Source of the DNA: Pannonibacter sp. XCT-53
Lineage (GTDB): Bacteria; Pseudomonadota; Alphaproteobacteria; Rhizobiales; Stappiaceae
Length of the DNA: 64,000 nt
NCBI RefSeq assembly: GCF_009915765.1
Contig: NZ_JAABLQ010000001.1
Span: 558,001-622,000, forward strand
Reading direction: 5' to 3'
This document shows positions 8,660 to 16,915 of this stretch, piece after piece. The notes beneath the pieces were generated by a model that was not told the origin of the DNA, made no database searches, and was given only the letters and a program-made list of their open reading frames with translations. How positions within the stretch are numbered: position 1 is the stretch's first letter; the number at the start of each line of letters is the position of its first letter. Position numbers and translations under genes: made by a program.

Positions 8660-10513
8660 ATGGGTCTGACATCCGCGCTCAACACCGCCATCTTTGGCCT
8701 GACGCACAACCAGCGTCAGATCGATGTCACCGCGGCCAATATCGCCAACGCCAACACCGCCGGCTACACCGCAAAGCGCGTGGAAGCCGACGTCTATTTC
8801 GACAAGCACGGCAATGTCTCGGGCCTGCTCACCAGCGACATCCGCCGCGATGTCGACCGCGCCATTCAGGCCGGATACTGGGACAGTCTGGCGGCCAATG
8901 CCTATGCCAGGACCTTTTCGGGCTATACCAGCGAGATCGACCGGACCATCGGCACGATCGGGGACTCCTCCTCCCTGCCGTCGCTGATGTCGAAGCTGAA
9001 CACCAACCTTGCCGCGCTGGTCAGCGCGCCGGACAGCTATGCGGCGCGTCAGGAGTTTCTCGGGACAGCCGATCTGCTGGCGCGGCGGCTCAACTCCACC
9101 TACGAATCCTTCCAGGACATGCGGGCCCGGGCGGACAGTGCCATCGGCAACCAGGTCGGCGAGGTCAACCAGCTGCTCAAGCGCGTCGAGGAGATCGACG
9201 CGGCCATCCAGAAGGCCAAGCTGACCGGCATGCCGGGTGTCGACCTCTACGACCAGCGCGACCGGTATCTCGAACAGCTTTCGGGATATCTGGACGTGTC
9301 GGTCTCGTTCGACACCAACGGCTACACCCGCATCAACACCTATTCCGGACAGATCCTCTTCGCGGAAGGCAAGGCGGCGCAGATCGAGTTCAAGACGACC
9401 GGCACCCTCAAGCCGGGCCAGGACGGCAACTCCATCACCGTCGTGACCCCCGGTGGCACGCCCTACGATCTGGTCGACGCCTCCCGCTCCGGCTCGCTGA
9501 TGGCGCTGGTCAACCTGCGCGACAACACGATGCCTCAGGCCCAGGCGCAGCTGGACGAGCTTGCCTCGCAGCTTTCGCTGGCCTTCTCGAATGTTCCTGT
9601 TGCCAGCACGCCGGCCACGGTCGGCGCCGAGACCGGCGCCACTCTGGATCTGGCTGGGCTGCAGTCGGGCAACGCGGTCTCGCTCACCTATGTCGACAGC
9701 GGCGGTGTCACGCGCAATGTGAGCTTCGTTGCCGTGCGTGATCCGGCCTTGCTGCCCTTGCCGGCATCGACCACGGCCCGGCCGGACGACATCGTCTATG
9801 GCATCGACATCTCCAGCGGGAACACCGCAACCTACATTGCCCAGATCGCCACCGCCCTGACCGGTTCCAATCTGGCGGTGGCCAACGACGGCACGGGAAA
9901 GCTGCGTGTGCTGGGCGATACGGCCTCGGGCACGGTGATGCGGTCGCTGTCGGCCAATGTCACCGTCACCGGCTCCGCCAACCAGGGTCTCGGGCTGGCC
10001 GTCTTCGTCGATGCCCGCAACGGGCAGCAGCTTTACACCGGGGCGCTGGAGAACGGCGGACAGAAGACAGGCTTTGCCCGCTCGATCGCCCTGGATGCCA
10101 CGCTGAAGACGGACAGCTCCCGTCTGGTCAACTACCAGACGACGCCGACCACCAATTCGCCGAAGGACTCCTCCCGGCCGCAGTATCTGCTCGATGCGCT
10201 CACGAAGACCAACCGGCCGTTCGATGCGGCCGTGGGAATCGGCACCGAAGGCGATCCGTTCCGGGGCACGGTGATGAACTTCGTCACGCAGTTCGTCACG
10301 TTCCAGGGCGAGCAGGCGCAAACGGCCAAGGAAGAGGCAAGTGCCCGCTCGACCCTGACCCAGAACCTCGCCCTGCGCTATGAGGAAGACTACAAGGTCG
10401 ATGTCGATGAAGAGCTTGGTTTCCTCGTTCAGTTGCAGAACGCCTACTCGGCCAATGCCCGGGTGATGCAGGCGGCACGTGAAATGTTCGACGTTCTTCT
10501 GAACTCGGTCTAG
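8660..10513 (+). CDS. flgK: Flagellar hook-associated protein 1 FlgK
   Basis: A 617-residue junction protein that joins hook to filament. It starts MGLTSALNTAIFGLTHNQRQIDVTAANIANANTAGY, the FlgK/rod-type N-terminus, and ends LGFLVQLQNAYSANARVMQAAREMFDVLLNSV, the matching C-terminal helix. The middle is a long variable region. The ATG at 8660 has GGAGG 7 nt upstream. It sits 67 bp after flgE and 8 bp before flgL, consistent with a hook/junction operon. Confidence 0.96.
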   Translation: MGLTSALNTAIFGLTHNQRQIDVTAANIANANTAGYTAKRVEADVYFDKHGNVSGLLTSDIRRDVDRAIQAGYWDSLAANAYARTFSGYTSEIDRTIGTIGDSSSLPSLMSKLNTNLAALVSAPDSYAARQEFLGTADLLARRLNSTYESFQDMRARADSAIGNQVGEVNQLLKRVEEIDAAIQKAKLTGMPGVDLYDQRDRYLEQLSGYLDVSVSFDTNGYTRINTYSGQILFAEGKAAQIEFKTTGTLKPGQDGNSITVVTPGGTPYDLVDASRSGSLMALVNLRDNTMPQAQAQLDELASQLSLAFSNVPVASTPATVGAETGATLDLAGLQSGNAVSLTYVDSGGVTRNVSFVAVRDPALLPLPASTTARPDDIVYGIDISSGNTATYIAQIATALTGSNLAVANDGTGKLRVLGDTASGTVMRSLSANVTVTGSANQGLGLAVFVDARNGQQLYTGALENGGQKTGFARSIALDATLKTDSSRLVNYQTTPTTNSPKDSSRPQYLLDALTKTNRPFDAAVGIGTEGDPFRGTVMNFVTQFVTFQGEQAQTAKEEASARSTLTQNLALRYEEDYKVDVDEELGFLVQLQNAYSANARVMQAAREMFDVLLNSV

Positions 10514-10521
10514 AGGTAGTC

Positions 10522-12060
10522 ATGGCAGTTGGCACGATCACATCGTCGCGCGGGTATCTCACGCAGCAGCTGACCACCCTGAGCCGGACGCTGACTGAGA
10601 AGACCGCGCAGCTGGCAACCGGCAAGGTGTCGACCACCTATGGCGGCGTCGGCAACCAGCGACAGCTCGACCTGGAGCTGTCGCAGAAGGTGAAGCGGAT
10701 CGAGGCCTACCAGGAAACGATCACGATGAGCCGTCTGCACATCAAGACGCTCAATCTCAATCTGGAACGTCTCGAGAAGCTCCGGATCCAGGCCAAGGAT
10801 GCCATGGATCTCAACAATTTCGAGCTTCAGGCCGACGGTCAGACCTCAACCCAGGCGACGGCGGAAATCCTTCTGACGGAAGCCATCAGCCTGCTCAACT
10901 CGGAGGTCGGAGGGCACTTCCTGTTCGGTGGCAGCGATGCCAGCAAGAACCCGGTGCTGCAGATGCAGCAGATCCTCGACGGGGTCGACGGCAAGGCGGG
11001 GCTGAAGCAGGTGTTGTCCGAGTTCTGGCAGGCCAATGCGGGCGCCGGCCAGAATGGCCGCATGACCGTGTCGGCGCAGAACACCACCTACAGCGGCGGT
11101 GGCGCGCCGTTGACCTCCTCGTTCACGGTCAGCGAGGACGGCGCCCACACCTTTGGCTTCGACATCAAGGCCGTGACCACCAACATGGTGAATGTCACGC
11201 TGACGCCGCCGACGGGCGCGGATCCGGACAGTTTCGGCATCGAGCTGACCGGACAGCCGGTGCCGGGTCAGAAGATCAGCATCGAGCTCGGCTTGCCGCC
11301 GACAGGGGCGCGGACGACGCGGGTCGAGTTGACCGTTGCTGCGAGCGGGAACGCGCCGAACACCTTCCTGGTGGGCGCGGATCTCGAACAGACAACGACC
11401 AACCTGCGCAATGCGGTGATGGCCGCGCTGACCGAAGAGGCGAAGACCACCTTGCGCGGGGCCTCCGACGAATGGGCCGCCAACTCCTTCTTCGATACCT
11501 TCGGCGGCACTCCGCCGATGCGGGTGGCCGGTCCGCCCTTCAACACCGCGACCACGCTCGTGGACGGGTCGGCGACCACGACCTCCTGGTACGTCGGCGA
11601 GAACACCGCCACGACCGATCCGCGGCAGGACAAGATCGCGGCCGTCGACGACAACCTGCGTCTCGGCTACGGCGTGCGGGCCAACGAGCGGGGACTTGCC
11701 AATGTGGTCAAGACCCTGTCCACCTTCATCGCAGCCGATTTCTCCGCCAACACGGCGACGGACGAGAAATACTACTCGGCCCTTGCGGACCGCATGAAGG
11801 CAACCATCCAGCCGGAGGGGACGGCCCGGTCCGGCATCGTCGACATCACGACCGAGGTGGCGATTGCCTTCCGCTCGATCGAGTACACGGCCGAGCGCCA
11901 CACCACGCTGAAGTCCGGGTATCTTGGCACGATTGCCGAGATCGAGGGGATCGACAAGGAAACGCTCGCGGTGGAGATCGTGCAGCTCCAGACGATGCTG
12001 GAAGCCTCCTACCGTGCCTCGTCGATTGCCATGAAGATGTCGCTCGCCGACTATCTCTGA
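10522..12060 (+). CDS. flgL: Flagellar hook-associated protein 3 FlgL, enlarged
   Basis: A 512-residue flagellin-like junction protein. The N-terminus (ITSSRGYLTQQLTTLSRTLTEKTAQLATGK) and C-terminus (VQLQTMLEASYRASSIAMKMSLADYL) are FlgL/flagellin D0 helices; EVGGHFLFGGSDASKNP is the conserved FlgL stretch near residues 126-142. Typical FlgL proteins are about 300-350 residues, so the central region (about 150-420, Thr/Ala/Gly-rich) is expanded by some 160 residues, probably forming extra surface domains. GAGGTAG precedes the start, 8 bp after flgK. A strong terminator follows. Confidence 0.93.
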   Translation: MAVGTITSSRGYLTQQLTTLSRTLTEKTAQLATGKVSTTYGGVGNQRQLDLELSQKVKRIEAYQETITMSRLHIKTLNLNLERLEKLRIQAKDAMDLNNFELQADGQTSTQATAEILLTEAISLLNSEVGGHFLFGGSDASKNPVLQMQQILDGVDGKAGLKQVLSEFWQANAGAGQNGRMTVSAQNTTYSGGGAPLTSSFTVSEDGAHTFGFDIKAVTTNMVNVTLTPPTGADPDSFGIELTGQPVPGQKISIELGLPPTGARTTRVELTVAASGNAPNTFLVGADLEQTTTNLRNAVMAALTEEAKTTLRGASDEWAANSFFDTFGGTPPMRVAGPPFNTATTLVDGSATTTSWYVGENTATTDPRQDKIAAVDDNLRLGYGVRANERGLANVVKTLSTFIAADFSANTATDEKYYSALADRMKATIQPEGTARSGIVDITTEVAIAFRSIEYTAERHTTLKSGYLGTIAEIEGIDKETLAVEIVQLQTMLEASYRASSIAMKMSLADYL

Positions 12061-12085
12061 CCCAGCACGCCCGCTTCAGAAAGGA

Positions 12086-12116
12086 AAAGGCCGCGCGGCT
12101 TGCCGCTGCGGCCTTT
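12086..12116 (+). terminator. Terminator of flgE-flgK-flgL
   Basis: AAAGGCCGC pairs with GCGGCCTTT around an inner GCGGC-TT-GCCGC stem, followed by GTCTT. It lies 25 bp after the flgL stop. Confidence 0.8.
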
Positions 12117-12207
12117 GTCTTGGGGGCAGTGCCCGTCGGATGACCTTGCCAGTCTGGAACACGGTTCCGGTCGGCAGGACGGTGCTGCCGCGATCCGCCG
12201 TGCTCGT

Positions 12208-12591
12208 TCAGCCGGCTGTCTGCGGCTGCGCGCGCAGGCCTTCGGCGATGCTGCGGTTGATCGAGATCAGCGTGCCGAGCTTGTCCGGCTCGGGGTTCAT
12301 CAGGATGTCCATCGTGTGGCGGAAGATGAAGACGCCAAGGGTTGCGATGTTGTCCTTGATGGGCTGGGGCAGGGGATTGTCAGGGCTGGTGACGGAGGTG
12401 ACCAGAACGGTCCAGAGCTTGCGGTTGTAGGTCAGCGCCTCGTCCTTCTCGGCGAAGGAGGTCTGTTCCCACTCGTCCTTGACCAGCTGCAGCCTAGCGG
12501 CCGCCTTCATCAGGATGGTCGCTTCCAGCTCCCGAGGCGAGACCGCCACCTGGCTTGTTTTCTGATAAGCCTGCGCTGCCTGCTTGTACAT
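12208..12591 (-). CDS. flaF: Flagellin biosynthesis regulator FlaF
   Basis: A 127-residue FlaF protein: MYKQAAQAYQKTSQVAVSPRELEATILMKAAARLQ, then NRKLWTVLVTSVTSPDNPLP and the C-terminal IFRHTMDILMNPEPDKLGTLISINRSIAEGL are family hallmarks. FlaF is needed for flagellin synthesis or secretion in alphaproteobacteria and works against FlbT. Its first 98 nt overlap the 3' end of flbT in another frame, an unusually long overlap. It directly follows flbT on this strand. Confidence 0.93.
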   Translation of the reverse strand: MYKQAAQAYQKTSQVAVSPRELEATILMKAAARLQLVKDEWEQTSFAEKDEALTYNRKLWTVLVTSVTSPDNPLPQPIKDNIATLGVFIFRHTMDILMNPEPDKLGTLISINRSIAEGLRAQPQTAG

Positions 12592-12967
12592 GACTGATAA
12601 GCGTCCTCTCGTACTCGATAAGCTTTTTTGCTTCTTTCAGAGCCTTGTAGAAGGCACCACCCAGGATCGAATTGCTTACCTTTGTAACATACGGGATGGT
12701 ACTCGGGGCAGCCTGGATGATGTCATTCACCAATGTAAAGTAGTCGTCCTTAATTTTCTCTATATCGGAAGAAAGATACATCAGCTGCACCGCCAGGTAG
12801 ATACGCTTGGCGGGCGTATCTGCCGTTGCGGGAGTGAGGATGTCCTTCTCGCGGAGGATCGGCGCCTGGCCCTCGATGAAGAGGCGCGTGCGCTGATTGT
12901 CATTTGTAATGACACTGTCGCCGACGATGATCCTCTCGCCCGGCTTCAGCTCGACCTTGAGCGCCAT
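12494..12967 (-). CDS. flbT: Flagellin mRNA regulator FlbT
   Basis: A 157-residue FlbT. The start MALKVELKPGERIIVGDSVITND and the SSDIEKIKDDYFTLVNDI helix region are typical. In Caulobacter FlbT acts after transcription through the 5' leader of a flagellin mRNA. The last 30 or so residues (after EYERTLISH) are Gly/Ser-rich and lie in the region that also encodes the FlaF N-terminus. From about 12590 to 12790 base composition drops well below the neighbourhood and codons such as AAA, ATT, GTA and TTA appear. Structured flagellin leaders are found next door, possible targets of this protein. Confidence 0.93.
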   Translation of the reverse strand: MALKVELKPGERIIVGDSVITNDNQRTRLFIEGQAPILREKDILTPATADTPAKRIYLAVQLMYLSSDIEKIKDDYFTLVNDIIQAAPSTIPYVTKVSNSILGGAFYKALKEAKKLIEYERTLISHVQAGSAGLSENKPGGGLASGAGSDHPDEGGR

Positions 12968-13002
12968 TGCCAGCCCTCCACTGACCAGTATCGTTCACGA
13001 GT

Positions 13003-13020
13003 GTTAACCAAAAGGTTAAC
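13003..13020. promoter_or_regulatory. Perfect inverted repeat GTTAACC-AAAA-GGTTAAC before flbT
   Basis: Two 7-bp arms around AAAA, 35 bp upstream of the flbT start and 38 bp after the fla1 stop. The arms carry the TTAAC half-site typical of CtrA targets, but the spacing (TTAA-N8-TTAA) differs by one from the CtrA consensus. Probably an operator for flbT-flaF; the regulator is not known. Confidence 0.5.
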
Positions 13021-13058
13021 GCGGACTTGCGGTTTCTTAACGTTCTCAGCCGGCCCGA

Positions 13059-14558
13059 TCAGCCGAACAGGCTCAGAACGCTCTGGTCGGCCTGGTTGGC
13101 GAGGGACAGTGCCGTCGAGGAGAGCTGCTGGCGCGTCTGCAGGGCCAGCATGTTGGCGCCTTCCTGGTTCATGTCGGCAATGGTCAGCGCGCCGGCACCG
13201 ACTTCCAGCGTGTTGATGAGCTGGCCGGTGAACTTCTGCCGCACCTCCACGGTCGACAGCGTGGTGCCGAAGGAGGAGGCCGACGAGCGCAGGGTGTCCA
13301 GGGCGGCGTTGATGGCCTGCAGGGTGCGCTCGATATCGGTGTCGTCCTTGAAGTCGGAGTCCGTCGCTGTCAGCTTGACGGTGCCATCGGTGGTCGCCAG
13401 GGCGCCGATGTTGAAGTCGGGGTTGGTGCTCTTGATGTTGAAGGAGATGTCACCGACGAGGCTGATCGTGCCGCCCGAGAAGCCGGCATCGAGACCCTTG
13501 ACGCCATTGATCAGCTTCACGAGGTCGTCGACCGTGGTGTTGGCCGTGATCTCGAGCGACGCCGGTTCGTAGTTGTTGCCGTCGACGATGGTCAGCACGT
13601 CACCGACCTTGTAGCTGCCGGAATTGACCAGCTTGGAATTGGCCGTCATCGCCGTCGGGGTGAGGGTGGTCGTGCCGGTGCCCACGCCGCCGTTCGTGGC
13701 CGTGCCACCGCCGGCCGCGTTCTTGGAGATCGTCACGTTGGCGCCGAGACCGGACGTCACCGTGATCGCGTCGGTGCCCTCGTCAAAGGTCGCCTTGATG
13801 CCACCGAGGCTGTTCAGCGCATTGACGTAATCCTGCACGGTCTTGATCTCGCCGACGCCGCTGCCGACGGTGAAGGTGCGGGTGGTGACGCCGTCGGAGA
13901 CGGAGACCACGTCGCCGTCGGCCCAGGCTGCAAGATCCGACAGGTTGGAAGAGGCCTGCAGGCCGGTCAGGGACAGGGTGCCGCTCGCCGCATTGAGTGC
14001 AAAGGAGGAGGTCGCACCGGCTCCGGTCGCCAGGTCCTTGAGCGCCAGACCGGTGTCGAGCGTCGTGTCGGTGTAGTCGACGGGCAGGACCTTGAGATTG
14101 GAGGTGCTGTCCTCGTTGAAGATCACGGTGAGCTCGTTGCCGGCGCCGGCGAGCAGGTTCTTGCCCTTGTAGCTGGCATCCCGCGCCATGTCCTCGATCT
14201 GCTCGAGCACGGCGTTGTAACGCTCGGCATAGACCTTGCGCTCGTACTCGCTCTGGGTCTGCAGCGCCTGGTTGGCGATGGCCTTGGCGGATTCCACCAG
14301 CTTGGTGATGGACGTGATGCCGTTGTCCGCTGCCTTGATGGTCTGGACCGCCTGGCCCATGTTGTCGAGCAGGTTGTTGAGATCCTTGGCGCGGTCGTTG
14401 AGACCTGCTGCCGTGAAGAACGAATTCGGGTTGTCGAGAGCGCTGTTCACCTTCAACCCGGTCGCCAGACGGTTCTGGGTTGTCGACATCAGGCCGGCGG
14501 TATTCTTGAGCGAGAGCAGGTTCTCCCGGACTGCGCTGGACAGGACAATGTCGCTCAT
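13059..14558 (-). CDS. Flagellin (copy 1)
   Basis: A 499-residue flagellin, the first of five here and the most divergent in sequence. N-terminal D0/D1 helices begin MSDIVLSSAVRENLLSLKNTAGLMSTTQNRLATGLKVNSALDNPNSFFTA; the C-terminus ends MLALQTRQQLSSTALSLANQADQSVLSLFG. The variable middle is Thr/Gly/Asp-rich. Exported through the flagellar type III system and polymerised into the filament. GGTGAGC precedes the start. Unlike the other four its leader lacks the AGRAM-loop hairpin; a 6-bp stem (14584-14603) overlaps a near-match to a CtrA box instead. Located next to flbT/flaF, which control flagellin production. Confidence 0.95.
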   Translation of the reverse strand: MSDIVLSSAVRENLLSLKNTAGLMSTTQNRLATGLKVNSALDNPNSFFTAAGLNDRAKDLNNLLDNMGQAVQTIKAADNGITSITKLVESAKAIANQALQTQSEYERKVYAERYNAVLEQIEDMARDASYKGKNLLAGAGNELTVIFNEDSTSNLKVLPVDYTDTTLDTGLALKDLATGAGATSSFALNAASGTLSLTGLQASSNLSDLAAWADGDVVSVSDGVTTRTFTVGSGVGEIKTVQDYVNALNSLGGIKATFDEGTDAITVTSGLGANVTISKNAAGGGTATNGGVGTGTTTLTPTAMTANSKLVNSGSYKVGDVLTIVDGNNYEPASLEITANTTVDDLVKLINGVKGLDAGFSGGTISLVGDISFNIKSTNPDFNIGALATTDGTVKLTATDSDFKDDTDIERTLQAINAALDTLRSSASSFGTTLSTVEVRQKFTGQLINTLEVGAGALTIADMNQEGANMLALQTRQQLSSTALSLANQADQSVLSLFG

Positions 14559-14591
14559 GTGGTGCTCACCGATCTCTACAAGGGTGGTTCC

Positions 14592-14607
14592 TTAACAAAC
14601 CACTAAC
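14592..14607. promoter_or_regulatory. Near-match CtrA box before flagellin copy 1
   Basis: TTAA-N7-CTAA-C, one mismatch from the CtrA consensus TTAA-N7-TTAA. It lies 33 bp upstream of the start codon and overlaps a 6-bp stem-loop (GTGGTT with AACCAC, 14584-14603). Position and similarity to the copy-2 promoter suggest CtrA-type control. Confidence 0.35.
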
Positions 14608-14762
14608 GATGTTCTGACCTTATTTCTTAATGAAAAGTAAATGGCCTGTGTACCTGTTAACCCTTCGGTGAGCCGAGTTACCAAAGCCTTTCTTTGATGT
14701 CATTGAAAACAAAGCGAAAAATTCTCGCGGGGATAAGGCGCGGGGCCCTGTTACAAACGCCA

Positions 14763-14788
14763 AGAGGCGGGGCTGTTGCCCCGCCTCT
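14763..14788 (-). terminator. Terminator of flagellin copy 2
   Basis: An 11-bp perfect stem (AGAGGCGGGGC with GCCCCGCCTCT) around a 4-nt loop, 38 bp after the stop of copy 2 on the minus strand. Confidence 0.8.
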
Positions 14789-14825
14789 GCAGACGCCGCC
14801 GAACGGCGATTCGCCTTGATGATTC

Positions 14826-16343
14826 TCAGAACAGCGACAGCACCGTCTGGTCCGCCTGCGAGGCGAAGGAGAGCGATGTGGAGGCCAGCTGCTGCCGGGT
14901 CTGCAGGGCAAGGAGGTTGGCACCTTCCTGGTTGGTGTCGGCGAGGGTCAGCTTGCCGGCGCCTTCCTGCAGCGTGTTGATCATCTTCTTGGTGTAGTCC
15001 TGCCGGATTTCCACGGTCGACAGGTTGGTGCCGAACTCGGAAGCCTGGGCACGCAGGTTCGACAGGGCCGTGTTCAGCTTGTCGATCGTCTTGTTGATCG
15101 CGGCATCGGTGGCAAAGCCGGATTCCTGCTGCGCCACCACATTGACGCCATCCGTGTCCGCCGTGAAGGCGGCCGCGTTGAAGTCACGGTTGTCGCTCTT
15201 CAGCACAAGCGACACATCACTCTCGATGGTGATCTTGCCGGTGGAGGTGTTGAAGGAGGCGTTGACGCCGTTGAAGTCCTTGATGAAGTCAACCAAGTCT
15301 TCGACAGTGGTGGTCTTGCCGATTTCAAGCGAGCCGAGCTCGTAGCCGTTGCCGTCTTCCAGTGTCAGGGTGTCGCCGACGTTGAAGGAGCCGGAGTTCA
15401 TGAGCAGCTGGCTGGTGGCGGTGTAGTTGTTCGCCGTCACCGAGGCGAGGTCAGCCGGGACCGGCGTGGCCGCACCGCCGTCGGTGTTGCGCAGGTACAC
15501 GTTGTCATTCGAGGTGATCGTCAGCGTGCCGGTCTTCTCGTCGAACTCGGCGCGCACGCCGGCAGCCTTGTTGATCTCGTCGACGACGTTCTGGACAGTG
15601 GTGTTGGCGCCAATGGTGATGGCCGAGGTGCCGGAAACCAGTGAGCCACCGCCGGTGGCCGCGGTGCGCAGCTGCAGCACGTCGTTGACGTCAAGGCTGG
15701 TGGCATCGGAAATGAGCGAGCCGGAGGTCAGCGTGTTGCCGGAGGCGTTGGTGAAGGTGATGGTGGCCTTGCCGCCCTCGATCTGCAGCGACGACGCGCC
15801 GCCCTTGGCTTCCTGCAGGTCGGTCAGGTTCAGACCCGCGGTCAGCGTCGTGTCGGTGTAGTCGACGGCCGACACGGTCAGCTTCGAGGTGTTGTCCTCG
15901 TTGAAGATGGCGGTGAGGTCGTTGCCTTCGCCGCCGAGCAGGTTCTTGCCCTTGTAGGACGAGTCCTTGGCGACGTCCTCGATCTGCTTCATCAGATCGT
16001 TGTACTGCTTGGCGTACTGGGCGCGCTCGTACTGGCTCTGGGTCTGCAGCGCCTGGTTGGCCTTGGCCTTGGCGGTCTCGACCAGCTTGGTGATCGAGGT
16101 GATGCCCTGATCTGCTGCCTTCATCGTCTGCACCACCTGGCCCATGTCGTCGAGGAGGGTGTTCAGGTCGTTGGCCCTGTAGGTGAGGCCAGATGCGGTG
16201 AAGAAGGAGTTCGGGTTGTCGAGGGCCGAGTTGACCTTCTTGCCGGTCGCCAGCTTGTTCTGGACGCCGGACATCAGATCGGCGGTCTGCTGAAGGGTGA
16301 GCAGGTTCTGCCGTACGGCAGCCGACAGCGTGATATCAGACAT
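14826..16343 (-). CDS. Flagellin (copy 2)
   Basis: A 505-residue flagellin, nearly identical to copy 3 over most of its length. N-terminus MSDITLSAAVRQNLLTLQQTADLMSGVQNKLATGKKVNSALDNPNSFFTASGL, C-terminus LALQTRQQLASTSLSFASQADQTVLSLF. The start at 16343 is used because it aligns with the paralogs; an upstream in-frame ATG at 16367 lies inside the leader hairpin. The leader has a CtrA-like box overlapping a -35, a 17-bp spaced -10, a C-AGGAC-G hairpin and a Shine-Dalgarno sequence in a small hairpin loop. Its own terminator follows, so it is transcribed alone. Confidence 0.95.
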   Translation of the reverse strand: MSDITLSAAVRQNLLTLQQTADLMSGVQNKLATGKKVNSALDNPNSFFTASGLTYRANDLNTLLDDMGQVVQTMKAADQGITSITKLVETAKAKANQALQTQSQYERAQYAKQYNDLMKQIEDVAKDSSYKGKNLLGGEGNDLTAIFNEDNTSKLTVSAVDYTDTTLTAGLNLTDLQEAKGGASSLQIEGGKATITFTNASGNTLTSGSLISDATSLDVNDVLQLRTAATGGGSLVSGTSAITIGANTTVQNVVDEINKAAGVRAEFDEKTGTLTITSNDNVYLRNTDGGAATPVPADLASVTANNYTATSQLLMNSGSFNVGDTLTLEDGNGYELGSLEIGKTTTVEDLVDFIKDFNGVNASFNTSTGKITIESDVSLVLKSDNRDFNAAAFTADTDGVNVVAQQESGFATDAAINKTIDKLNTALSNLRAQASEFGTNLSTVEIRQDYTKKMINTLQEGAGKLTLADTNQEGANLLALQTRQQLASTSLSFASQADQTVLSLF

Positions 16344-16350
16344 TACATGT

Positions 16351-16362
16351 CCCTTTCCTGGG
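16351..16362 (-). promoter_or_regulatory. Shine-Dalgarno hairpin of flagellin copy 2 mRNA
   Basis: In the mRNA CCC-AGGAAA-GGG places the AGGA ribosome binding site in a 6-nt loop, 7 nt before the start codon. The identical element precedes copy 3. The 3-bp stem is short, so stability alone is marginal; conservation is the main argument. Confidence 0.45.
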
Positions 16363-16376
16363 GGCATCTATTTCCA

Positions 16377-16393
16377 CCGCTCGTCCTGAGCGG
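16377..16393 (-). promoter_or_regulatory. 5'-leader hairpin of flagellin copy 2 (AGGAC loop)
   Basis: In the mRNA CCGCTC-AGGAC-GAGCGG forms a perfect 6-bp stem with a 5-nt loop, its 3' end 33 nt before the start codon. It is one of four leader hairpins with loop AGRAM closed by a C-G pair. It may be a binding site for FlbT or another RNA-binding regulator. Confidence 0.65.
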
Positions 16394-16406
16394 GTACGGC
16401 CTGATC

Positions 16407-16436
16407 ATCATTTGTTAATCTTAATCAAAGGTTAAC
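16407..16436 (-). promoter_or_regulatory. Promoter of flagellin copy 2 with CtrA box
   Basis: On the coding strand TTAACC (-35) and AATGAT (-10) are 17 bp apart. A TTAA-N7-TTAA-C CtrA consensus (16421-16436) overlaps the -35, the usual arrangement for CtrA-activated promoters. The block is conserved before copy 3 with the same 17-bp spacing. No sigma-54 sequence is present. The -10 assignment is tentative. Confidence 0.5.
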
Positions 16437-16542
16437 AGGCGTTCGCAGGTGTTTACGATCCCTCCACGAAGGTTAGGGAAACGGGGGAAATCGGTAACGG
16501 ATCGGTGTCGGGAGGGGCCTCTTGCTGTCCGTTCCTTCAGGT

Positions 16543-16564
16543 TTCGTTAACGCGCGTTAACGAA
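16543..16564. promoter_or_regulatory. 22-bp perfect palindrome in the flagellin 2-3 intergenic region
   Basis: Two 11-bp arms, TTCGTTAACGC then GCGTTAACGAA, adjoin with no spacer. Each arm has a GTTAAC core. It lies 199 bp upstream of the copy 2 start and 285 bp past the copy 3 terminator hairpin, so it may be a distant operator for copy 2. The regulator is unknown. The remainder of the 16437-16848 gap shows no gene. Confidence 0.5.
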
Positions 16565-16848
16565 GCCTTGTCCGGCCGTCCGGGTGGCCTCGCAAACTGC
16601 AAGGGCAGACGTTGAGTGCTTGATGATTCGATGCCGAATCGGCGTTTGACTTGGGCAGGGTGCAGGCGGGGAGGGATGCGCGTCTGCGCTGGCCGGTCAT
16701 GCGGTCCAGCCAGCGTCCGGTGCCAGGTGGTCCGGTGGGTTTGTCCGGGCGCGGTCGGTGCAGTCGCCCTCATGCCTTTGCGCCGGACATGACGCAGCCG
16801 GTTGCGGGAGGATCCCGGGCCGGTTCGGAGCCGGGGCGGGAAAACGCA

Positions 16849-16875
16849 GAAGGCGGGGCCATGGGCCCCGCCTTC
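16849..16875 (-). terminator. Terminator of flagellin copy 3
   Basis: A 12-bp perfect stem (GAAGGCGGGGCC with its complement) around a 3-nt loop, followed on the minus strand by TGCGTTTT. It is 40 bp past the copy 3 stop. Confidence 0.85.
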
Positions 16876-16915
16876 GGTCTGAGTGTCAGGTTGTGGGTCG
16901 CGCGGCGGTGCCGGC

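Noticed and set aside
7192..8709. 505-codon frame antisense to flgE
   Set aside because: flgE is certain, with a sigma-54 promoter and canonical ends.
16715..16735. TGGCAC on the minus strand between flagellin copies 2 and 3
   Set aside because: No GC at the required 12-bp distance, so not a sigma-54 promoter. No other flagellin leader has one either.
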